A stretch of DNA of 29,563 bases from an uncultured Oscillospiraceae bacterium (GTDB taxonomy: Bacteria; Bacillota; Clostridia; Oscillospirales; Ruminococcaceae): positions 1-29,563 of the forward strand of contig CAJUMS010000029.1 in assembly GCA_910587465.1 (NCBI GenBank). The letters are read 5' to 3'. Made by a program: the position numbers and the translations under genes. This document shows positions 24,210 to 29,563 of this stretch, piece by piece. Numbering within the stretch: the stretch's first letter is position 1; every line of letters begins with the position of its first letter. The notes below the pieces were generated by a model, which was not told the DNA's origin, did not search any database, and was given only the letters and a program-made list of their open reading frames with translations.

Positions 24210-24386
24210 ATGAGTCCGAAAATAGGCAGACCAACCGATAATCCTAAAACACACAAGCTTAGTATGCGACTTGACGATAAATGCAAAGAAATACTTGATA
24301 AGTACTGCGAGCAGGAAAAAGTCACGCAGACAGACGCCGTAAGACAAGCGATTATGTTGTTGGAAAAACACTTAAAACAAAAATAA
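24210..24386 (+). CDS. Ribbon-helix-helix (CopG/Arc-like) DNA-binding protein 2
   Basis: A 58-residue paralogue of the preceding gene: the same MSPKxGRPTDNPK opening, strand HKLSMRL (15-21), helix DDKCKEILDKYCEQE (22-36) and helix TDAVRQAIMLLEKHL. The strand residues that would touch DNA differ between the two (YRVYARL versus HKLSMRL), so the paralogues probably prefer different operators. GAGGTG precedes the ATG. Two candidate promoters lie upstream. The stop codon sits within the stem of a hairpin that is better read as the terminator of a minus-strand small RNA, so the 3' ends overlap. Confidence 0.88.
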   Translation: MSPKIGRPTDNPKTHKLSMRLDDKCKEILDKYCEQEKVTQTDAVRQAIMLLEKHLKQK

Positions 24387-24420
24387 ACCGTTGCCCCCTC
24401 TCAATAAAAGCAACGGTTTA
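24374..24420 (-). terminator. Terminator of the candidate small RNA
   Basis: An 11-bp perfect stem (24384-24394 with 24410-24420) is followed on the minus strand by TTTTTGTTTT. On the plus strand no T run follows, so it ends the minus-strand transcript and only perhaps the plus-strand gene. Confidence 0.8.
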
Positions 24421-24445
24421 TCATCAAAAACAGGAAACCCTGTTC
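24374..24445 (-). ncRNA. Candidate small RNA, about 72 nt
   Basis: A near-consensus minus-strand promoter ends a few bases upstream. From the predicted start near 24445 the RNA would form a 6-bp hairpin (24429-24434 with 24439-24444), then an 11-bp hairpin (24384-24394 with 24410-24420) with a 15-base loop containing GAGAGGGG, then TTTTTGTTTT (24374-24383). No open reading frame longer than a few codons fits. The last 13 bases are antisense to the 3' end of the second ribbon-helix-helix gene. It could be a regulatory RNA for the small genes here; this is prediction only. Confidence 0.6.
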
Positions 24446-24451
24446 AAAAAT

Positions 24452-24481
24452 ATTATACTATGAAAATGGGTTTCTTGTCAA
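24452..24481 (-). promoter_or_regulatory. Minus-strand promoter of the candidate small RNA
   Basis: TTGACA (24476-24481) and TATAAT (24452-24457), both perfect, with an 18-nt spacer, facing a region without a minus-strand gene. Confidence 0.85.
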
Positions 24482-24506
24482 GTACATTTGAAAGGAAATC
24501 TTAATT

Positions 24507-24740
24507 ATGGAAATTTGGCGGAATATCTACGAGCAATATTGCGAGGGTAATTTAAACATAAAACCTCACGATCCCTCCGCGCATGAATACTATAAAACAT
24601 CTGAGATAGAAAAAAATTATAATATGACTGAAAAACAGATAGAGGAATTTGAAAATTTTATTTCCAACATAATAATCGACGCGGAAAAACGCGGCTTTTA
24701 TGCGGGAATTAAGATCGCCCTGCGGCTGATATCCGAATAA
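24507..24740 (+). CDS. Small hypothetical protein (77 aa)
   Basis: A 77-residue protein, mostly helical and charged, starting MEIWRNIYEQYCEGNL, with a middle segment HDPSAHEYYKTSEIEKN and a C-terminal helix ending GFYAGIKIALRLISE. The overall shape (aromatic N-terminal helix, central charged helix, 'F..G...a..l..E' end) resembles small phage or mobile-element proteins of the DUF6809 type, but I am not sure. AAAGGAAA lies 9 nt before the ATG. No convincing plus-strand promoter is visible upstream, as the minus-strand promoter of the candidate small RNA occupies that space. A bidirectional terminator follows immediately. Confidence 0.75.
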   Translation: MEIWRNIYEQYCEGNLNIKPHDPSAHEYYKTSEIEKNYNMTEKQIEEFENFISNIIIDAEKRGFYAGIKIALRLISE

Positions 24741-24742
24741 AA

Positions 24743-24767
24743 AACGGGGAGTGAAATGCTCCCCGTT
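24743..24767. terminator. Bidirectional terminator shared by the 77-aa gene and the dnaA-remB operon
   Basis: A 9-bp stem (AACGGGGAG 24743-24751 with CTCCCCGTT 24759-24767). On the minus strand it is followed by TTTTTTATT, a strong terminator for remB; on the plus strand ATTTT follows. The remB stop codon lies at the foot of the stem. Confidence 0.9.
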
Positions 24768-24999
24768 ATTTTCCGCGTTTAACAATGGTGCTGTGCGAGA
24801 CGTTGGAAATATAAGTCTTGTCGACCGTGACTACAAAGCTCTTGGGCATATCCTCCGAAACGTTGACGATCCTCCCGTTCCTCTGACACGCGTTCAGATA
24901 ATCGGCAGTCATGCGGCTGACCGAGCATTCCTCAATATCGAATATCCCAATAACATCGTCCGACCGTACCGAGACCTCTCCGCCCAGAAACAGAAACAT
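24766..24999 (-). CDS. remB: DUF370 protein RemB (YaaB)
   Basis: A 77-residue protein of the DUF370 family (MFLFLGGEVSVRSDDVIGIFD..., ending DKTYISNVSHSTIVKRGK). The name follows Bacillus, where remB lies between recF and gyrB; RemA/RemB proteins there promote biofilm matrix genes and RemA binds DNA as a ring. The gene begins one base after the recF stop, with GAGGT as ribosome site, and ends in the bidirectional terminator. In Bacillus gyrB follows directly; here 1.4 kb of foreign-looking small genes intervene. Confidence 0.92.
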   Translation of the reverse strand: MFLFLGGEVSVRSDDVIGIFDIEECSVSRMTADYLNACQRNGRIVNVSEDMPKSFVVTVDKTYISNVSHSTIVKRGK

Positions 25000-25000
25000 A

Positions 25001-26128
25001 TTACCTCATCTCCGTAAACACACCGCCGTCCGCCCTCCAGACCTTTCCGCCCGACAGCGACGACAGATCATCAATATTACAACAAGTAATAAAAACCTGT
25101 GATTTTTCAATATTATGAATAACAAAATCACGCCTTACACAGTCCAGCTCGCTCAGAATATCGTCAAGAATTATCACAGGATCGGTCTTGTTCTTGCGGC
25201 GGATTATTTCTGCCTCGGATAATTTAAGCGCCAGAGCGACGCTCCTGACCTGCCCCTGCGACGCAAAATCCCGTGCCGCCATTCCGTTGATATAGAAATT
25301 CACATCATCACGATGAATTCCCGCCAAGGTGTAATGCAGCTTCATCTCCGTCTCAAGATTTTTTTCCAGCTCGGCAAGATATTTTTTATACAGTTCGTCA
25401 ATATTATTAAAATCTATACTTTCCGTCTTAAAAACGGAGCTTATATATTCCATTGAGAGCTTTTCCGCTCCGTTCGTCAAATCGGAATAAATATCCCCCG
25501 CGCACTTTTTCAGAAACATAAAATACTTCAGCCGCCCATAGGTTACATTGATACCCTCCGCGGCAAGAACCTCGTTCCAGGCGGCAAGCTGCGCCGCAAC
25601 GCCGCGCGGATCGCCGTTATTGAACGACAATATATTATTGCGCTGTTTCAATCCCTTATTATACCGCGAAAGTTTCTTCAGGTGAGTTTTTGTCTGCATA
25701 AGCGCGACGTCGTCCAGATAGTCGCGCCGCATCTCGGGAGCGCCCTTGATCAGATTTAAATGTTCAGGTATAAAAACAACGTATTTTAACACTCCGTATA
25801 ATTCCGCAGCGTCCTTCATCTTGATACCGTTATACTTTACCGATACATTATTTTTACTGATAGTATAATCAATTATATTTTCACGTTCGGTAATATCATC
25901 ACGGAAAAACAGCTTTACCGCAACCTCTGACTTTTGATTGTCAGCGGGAATATACTGTGAAAAACGAACACGCCGGAAGCTGCCGCCCAGACAAACCGAA
26001 ATAGCCTCGCATAAATTGGTTTTTCCCTGGGCATTACGTCCGACGAAAATGTTCAGATTTTTATCCAGCTCAAGCTCCGCCTCGCCTATATTCCGGAAAT
26101 TGCGTATATACAGCTTGGTAATATACAT
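25001..26128 (-). CDS. recF: DNA replication/repair protein RecF
   Basis: A 375-residue SMC-like ATPase with Walker A GRNAQGKT (30-37), the signature-like ASQGQVRSVALAL and Walker B VIILDDILSELD near the C-terminal third. It loads RecA at gaps with RecO and RecR. Length is normal. Its ATG overlaps the yaaA stop (TAATG), so the two are translationally coupled. Confidence 0.97.
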   Translation of the reverse strand: MYITKLYIRNFRNIGEAELELDKNLNIFVGRNAQGKTNLCEAISVCLGGSFRRVRFSQYIPADNQKSEVAVKLFFRDDITERENIIDYTISKNNVSVKYNGIKMKDAAELYGVLKYVVFIPEHLNLIKGAPEMRRDYLDDVALMQTKTHLKKLSRYNKGLKQRNNILSFNNGDPRGVAAQLAAWNEVLAAEGINVTYGRLKYFMFLKKCAGDIYSDLTNGAEKLSMEYISSVFKTESIDFNNIDELYKKYLAELEKNLETEMKLHYTLAGIHRDDVNFYINGMAARDFASQGQVRSVALALKLSEAEIIRRKNKTDPVIILDDILSELDCVRRDFVIHNIEKSQVFITCCNIDDLSSLSGGKVWRADGGVFTEMR

Positions 26129-26391
26129 TATTCCTCGGAATTTGCGGCTTTCTCCGCTTCGGCGGCAGCTGCTCCCTCCTCGTCAAATACCACCTTGTAC
26201 TTTTTATTCTTGTATTCGATAACGTCTCCGGGCTTGATCTTCTTTCCGCGCTTGGTGCAGCACTCGCCGTTTACATTGAATTCGCCGAGATCTATCAGTA
26301 TCTTAGCCTTTGCACCCGTCTCGGTAAATCCCGAAAACTTCACAAGCTGATCCAGCTTTATCGAGGGTGTAATAATCTTAAGTTCTTCCAT
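26128..26391 (-). CDS. yaaA: S4-domain RNA-binding protein YaaA (RlbA-like)
   Basis: An 87-residue protein with an S4-like RNA-binding fold (LDQLVKFSGFTETGAKAKILIDLGEFNVNGECCTKRGKKIKPGDVIEY), as in Bacillus YaaA between dnaN and recF. The last 15 residues are an Ala/Glu-rich tail (EEGAAAAEAEKAANSEE) that is not part of the core domain. Its role is unclear in any organism; a link to ribosomes or RNA is inferred from the domain. It overlaps recF by one base. Confidence 0.92.
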   Translation of the reverse strand: MEELKIITPSIKLDQLVKFSGFTETGAKAKILIDLGEFNVNGECCTKRGKKIKPGDVIEYKNKKYKVVFDEEGAAAAEAEKAANSEE

Positions 26392-26431
26392 CTTTATCCA
26401 TCCTTATCTGCATTAGTATTTACAAAATCTA

Positions 26432-27532
26432 TTATTTTAAACGCATGGGCAACAGCAGGAACGTGAATTCCCTGCCCTCCATGGGTGTTATGATAACAGG
26501 TGATACTGCCGAACCCGTAAATATCAGCTTTACGATATCGGTATCGGACGCCTTAAACGCGTCCAGCAGGAACTTAGAGTTAAATCCTATCGTTATCGGC
26601 TCTCCGTTATACTTTATCGCTATCTTGTCATTTACCTTGCCGAGCGCCGTAGAGCAATTCACCGTCAGCAAATCGCCGTTGAACTCGCAGCGTATCGGAG
26701 ACTTGTTCTTCTCGTTGATAAACAACATTGAGCGGTCAAGAACCTCCATTATCTCACGGCATTTTATCTCCGCGTAAACGGTATCGGTACATTCAAGGTG
26801 CTTTTTGTATTCCATAAATTCGCCGTTTATCAGACGGGAAATCATGGTATAGCTGCCGATCTCAAACGATATCTGATTTTTTTCTATACTGATAGTGATA
26901 TTTTTATCATTTTCATCGGAAAGTAAATGAACCAATTCATCCAATGTTCTTGCGGGAACGATAAATTTAGTATCCTCATAAGTCAAAGGCTCACGTCGGA
27001 GCGCTATTCTGATACCATCCACAGCTACAACGTTCAGCACGTTCTCCGAAACATCAAACAGACAGCCCGTAAGCGCTGGCTTTGTATCGGTAACGGCACA
27101 CGCGTACTTTGTCTGAGTTATCATACTTTTAAGCGTTTTCTGCGGCATAGTAAATCCGTTTTCAACGCTCGCCTGCGGAACGGGAGGATACTCGTCCGCT
27201 CTCATACACATAACAGACAACTCCGATGCTCCGTTGACAATCGTCGCCATATTATTCTCGCCTATATCAAAATTAAGAACACCAGACGGCATTTTCCTTA
27301 TAATATCCGACAGCATCTTCGCGTTGATAACAGTACTTCCGTTTTCTCCGTTTTCAACTGTTATTTCCGTTCTGATACCTATCTCAAGATTATATCCCGT
27401 TATAGACAGTATATTATTGTCAAGCTCCATAAGAACACCCTCCAGAGCCGCGATGGTGGATTTGGACGACGCAGCCTTTGAAGTAGTCATAACAGCTTCA
27501 AGAATAACATCTTTAGCGCAATTGAATTTCAT
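26432..27532 (-). CDS. dnaN: DNA polymerase III beta subunit (sliding clamp)
   Basis: A 366-residue beta clamp starting MKFNCAKDVILEAVMTTSKA, with three repeated clamp domains and the usual C-terminal LLPMRLK that forms part of the partner-binding pocket. It tethers the replicative polymerase and many repair proteins to DNA. AAAGGAG precedes the ATG. No clear separate promoter is visible in the 304-bp gap behind dnaA, so it is probably read from the dnaA promoter. Confidence 0.98.
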   Translation of the reverse strand: MKFNCAKDVILEAVMTTSKAASSKSTIAALEGVLMELDNNILSITGYNLEIGIRTEITVENGENGSTVINAKMLSDIIRKMPSGVLNFDIGENNMATIVNGASELSVMCMRADEYPPVPQASVENGFTMPQKTLKSMITQTKYACAVTDTKPALTGCLFDVSENVLNVVAVDGIRIALRREPLTYEDTKFIVPARTLDELVHLLSDENDKNITISIEKNQISFEIGSYTMISRLINGEFMEYKKHLECTDTVYAEIKCREIMEVLDRSMLFINEKNKSPIRCEFNGDLLTVNCSTALGKVNDKIAIKYNGEPITIGFNSKFLLDAFKASDTDIVKLIFTGSAVSPVIITPMEGREFTFLLLPMRLK

Positions 27533-27605
27533 TTAGGAAATTCTCCTTTCCGTTGTAAGAGCAATGATACCGACCTCCGAGCAACTGCTGCCGTTTCTCA
27601 TCACT

Positions 27606-27831
27606 CCGAAAAAAAACAAATTTTTATATATTTATATTTTTAATAACAATAATAAGGGCGGTTGAAACCGTGGAAAAAATTCTCCCACTGCTTAAATAAA
27701 GGGCTTGTATCCTGATTTTTTTCAACCTCTCAATATTGAAAAAACACTAAAAAGTTGAAAGCCATCAAACTGTTCAACACTATGTTGAATAAAAAACAAA
27801 AACCCGTTGAAAACCCGACAAAAAATCAACA
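27606..27831. other. Predicted oriC unwinding region (dnaA-dnaN gap)
   Basis: Read on the dnaA coding (minus) strand, this holds several TTCAAC-type sites, then two adjacent boxes TTTTCCACG (27669-27677) and GTTTCAACC (within 27659-27669). A short GC block (27656-27660), TTATTATTGTTATTA (27641-27655) and a nearly pure A/T stretch (27609-27640) follow. The order box-box-GC-trios-AT is that of the Bacillus basal unwinding system. TTGAA-type 9-mers also lie at 27719-27727, 27753-27761, 27771-27779, 27783-27791 and 27805-27813. No gene is seen in this 304-bp gap. Confidence 0.75.
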
Positions 27832-27836
27832 TCCCG

Positions 27837-29195
27837 TTACTGATTGGTCTTGATATTTTTGATAATATCTTCGACGATCGAACGGAAACCGCTGTCGCGT
27901 TCCATTTCCTCTTTGACGGACTTTATGGCGTAAACGACCGTGGAATGGTCTCGCCCGTTAAACTCCTGACCTATCGACTCATAGGGCAGACCCGTAACGT
28001 CTTGAATAACATATATAGCGACCTTGCGCGCCTGGGATATATTCGCGGTCCTTCTCTGGGAACGCATCTCGTCGGGTTCTACACTATATATTTTTGCAAC
28101 CTCGCCGATGATCTTATCGACGGTTACGGGAATAGGCTGATGATCGGTAACGATATCCTTGATGACGTTCTGAGCCACTGCGATAGTCGGCTTGACCTGT
28201 GATACCATATACAGTGCGTTCAGCTTTGTGACAACACCCTCTATCTGTCGGATATTTGACTTGAGCTTGGTAGCTATATAATCGATAACATCCTCGGAGA
28301 TATTAAAGTGCAGCAGTTCAGCTTTACGCTGGATAATGGCAAGTCTTGTTTCGTATTCAGGAGGCTTTACGTCCGCTGCGAGACCGCTCGAGAATCTTGT
28401 CCTCAGTCTGTCCGAAATAGACTTGATCTCCTTTGCGGGTCTATCCGATGTAAGTACGATCACTTTATTTTGGTTATACAGCTCGTTAAATATGTGGAAG
28501 AATTTCTCCTCGGTCTGTTCTTTACCTGCAATAAACTGAATATCATCAATAAGCAAAGCGTCCGCGCTTCTGTATTTTTCATCAAATATTTCGACGTTAT
28601 TGGCGGAAATGGAATGAAGAAATTCGTTTGTAAACGTTTCTGCGGGGATATAAATGATATTTATTCCGGGGAAGTTAGCCTTCATTTCGCTTTCGATAGC
28701 CGACAGCAGATGTGTTTTTCCAAGTCCCGAATCGCCGTATATAAATAGCGGATTGTATTTCTCGTGCTGTTTTTTCGATACAGCCTTAGCTGCTGCAAAC
28801 GCCAGATTATTGGACGGACCTACGATAAAATTATCGAACGTATATGTAATTTTCTTATCAATCACACCAACGCCTTCGCTTATGGGCTCTGTCTTTATAA
28901 TATCGGAAATCGGCGACTTCTGCACAGACATGTTGTCGTCGACAATTATCTCGACCCGAATGGGAACTCCGAGAATGATTTTGAGCTGTTCTTCAATAAA
29001 CGGCAGATAGAGGGATGTAAGAGTTTCCTTTTTAAATTCGAGATTAGTTGCAAGCACAAAGGCGTTGTTTTCCATTTTTACGGGCACAAGCGGATCAAGC
29101 CACAATTCACGTGCCGCGCTCGAAATGTCGTATTCCTTTACGCAGTTATCCACTACGCATCTGTAAATATCCGAAAGAGAGGTCAAAGGGTTCAT
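27837..29195 (-). CDS. dnaA: Chromosomal replication initiator protein DnaA
   Basis: A 452-residue DnaA: domain I (1-85), a short linker, an AAA+ domain with Walker A GDSGLGKTH (154-162), Walker B ALLIDDIQF and sensor regions, and the DNA-binding domain IV from about 355. Its signature reads GRDHSTVVYA (414-423); the common form is GRDHTTVLHA, so a Thr and a His that lie in the DNA-facing helix are Ser and Tyr here. DnaA melts oriC and loads the helicase. The ribosome site (GGTG) is weak, which may limit expression. It has its own promoter, and box-like sequences flank both sides of the gene, suggesting autoregulation. Confidence 0.98.
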   Translation of the reverse strand: MNPLTSLSDIYRCVVDNCVKEYDISSAARELWLDPLVPVKMENNAFVLATNLEFKKETLTSLYLPFIEEQLKIILGVPIRVEIIVDDNMSVQKSPISDIIKTEPISEGVGVIDKKITYTFDNFIVGPSNNLAFAAAKAVSKKQHEKYNPLFIYGDSGLGKTHLLSAIESEMKANFPGINIIYIPAETFTNEFLHSISANNVEIFDEKYRSADALLIDDIQFIAGKEQTEEKFFHIFNELYNQNKVIVLTSDRPAKEIKSISDRLRTRFSSGLAADVKPPEYETRLAIIQRKAELLHFNISEDVIDYIATKLKSNIRQIEGVVTKLNALYMVSQVKPTIAVAQNVIKDIVTDHQPIPVTVDKIIGEVAKIYSVEPDEMRSQRRTANISQARKVAIYVIQDVTGLPYESIGQEFNGRDHSTVVYAIKSVKEEMERDSGFRSIVEDIIKNIKTNQ

Positions 29196-29267
29196 TATTT
29201 TTTCACCATTCCATAAAAATTAAAATATCCAAAATAAATTCACAAACAAACAGAATTTCATATAATA

Positions 29268-29296
29268 ATTATACCATAACCGACAATTTTTTTCAA
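29268..29296 (-). promoter_or_regulatory. Promoter of dnaA
   Basis: On the minus strand TTGAAA (29291-29296), 17-nt spacer, TATAAT (29268-29273) with an extended TGG, about 73 nt upstream of the ATG. Confidence 0.85.
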
Positions 29297-29328
29297 GCAG
29301 AAATAACGCTATAAAAATTCGAATAAAC

Positions 29329-29501
29329 TGTGAATAATAAACAAATGCACTTACTTTTTAATTAAAATTTTTGAATATACTGAATTTTTTTACAGTATGT
29401 TCACAGATTTTAAACATTGTTTTGTTGAATATAAAAAATGCAATTATACCCGCGGGAAAGTAACGCAGAATTGTTGAAAACTCTGTTGAATATGTGAAAA
29501 A
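29329..29501. other. Upstream DnaA-box cluster (second half of a bipartite oriC)
   Basis: TGTGAATAA (29329-29337) is a TTATNCACA-type DnaA box on the minus strand. TGTTGAATA occurs at 29423-29431 and 29484-29492, TGTTGAAAA at 29472-29480 and TGTGAAAAA at 29493-29501. The surrounding 29196-29563 stretch is very AT-rich and contains no gene; the usual divergent rpmH probably lies just beyond the window end. Confidence 0.65.
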
Positions 29502-29563
29502 GTTCTTTATTTATGTCATTTATTTTTTGAAAACATTTTCTTTTTTTATTTTTTCCATGAAAT

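Noticed and set aside
29109..29114. CACGTG core near the start of dnaA
   Set aside because: Flanks do not match parS, and it is within coding sequence.
29487..29512. Possible plus-strand promoter for an rpmH gene beyond the window end
   Set aside because: TTGAAT with TATTTA at 16 nt is too weak, and no part of the gene is visible.

Overview
This window is the replication-origin region of a Gram-positive, moderate-GC member of the Clostridia. The dnaA-dnaN-yaaA-recF-remB-gyrB-gyrA order is the Firmicutes arrangement. Lipoprotein serpins, a remB gene and a Noc-type ParB paralogue suggest an Oscillospiraceae/Ruminococcaceae gut organism; [Eubacterium] siraeum, known for secreted serpins ('siropins'), is a plausible relative. 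That assignment is inference. Nearly all genes are on the minus strand, leaving the origin at the right-hand end. No insertion sequence, CRISPR array, tRNA or rRNA is visible.

Right end, about 24.7-29.6 kb: dnaA is flanked on both sides by origin sequence. The dnaA-dnaN gap holds two adjacent DnaA-box-like sites, a short GC block, TAA-type trinucleotides (DnaA-trio-like) and an AT-rich stretch, as in a Bacillus-type basal unwinding system. TGTTGAA-type 9-mers cluster on both sides of dnaA and may be a divergent DnaA box. dnaN, yaaA (S4), recF and remB follow and end at a bidirectional terminator.

23.4-24.75 kb: an accessory pocket inserted between remB and gyrB. It holds four tiny plus-strand genes: a 47-residue protein, two 62%-identical ribbon-helix-helix proteins and a 77-residue protein. 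Several have near-consensus promoters and their own terminators. A minus-strand promoter-hairpin-terminator unit of about 72 nt in the same pocket looks like an unannotated small RNA.

11.3-23.4 kb: gyrB, a YcxB-like membrane protein and gyrA, followed directly by mnmG-rsmG, then noc, then parA-parB and serS. Three exact parS palindromes are present; two of them, with the spacer between them, form one 58-bp near-palindrome. In Bacillus the mnmG-rsmG-noc-parAB block lies on the other side of dnaA.

4.2-11.2 kb: a co-directional set of a P-loop kinase-like protein, a MacB/LolD-type ABC ATPase, a 1274-residue FtsX-type permease with an enormous heptad-repeat hairpin, a nitrilase-superfamily amidohydrolase and an AstE/aspartoacylase-family deacylase.

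0.1-4.1 kb: a probable four-gene operon with its own promoter: a DtxR/MntR-type metalloregulator, two lipoprotein serpins with Ala-Gly at the predicted scissile bond, and a metallo-beta-lactamase-fold protein that lacks the usual motif aspartate.
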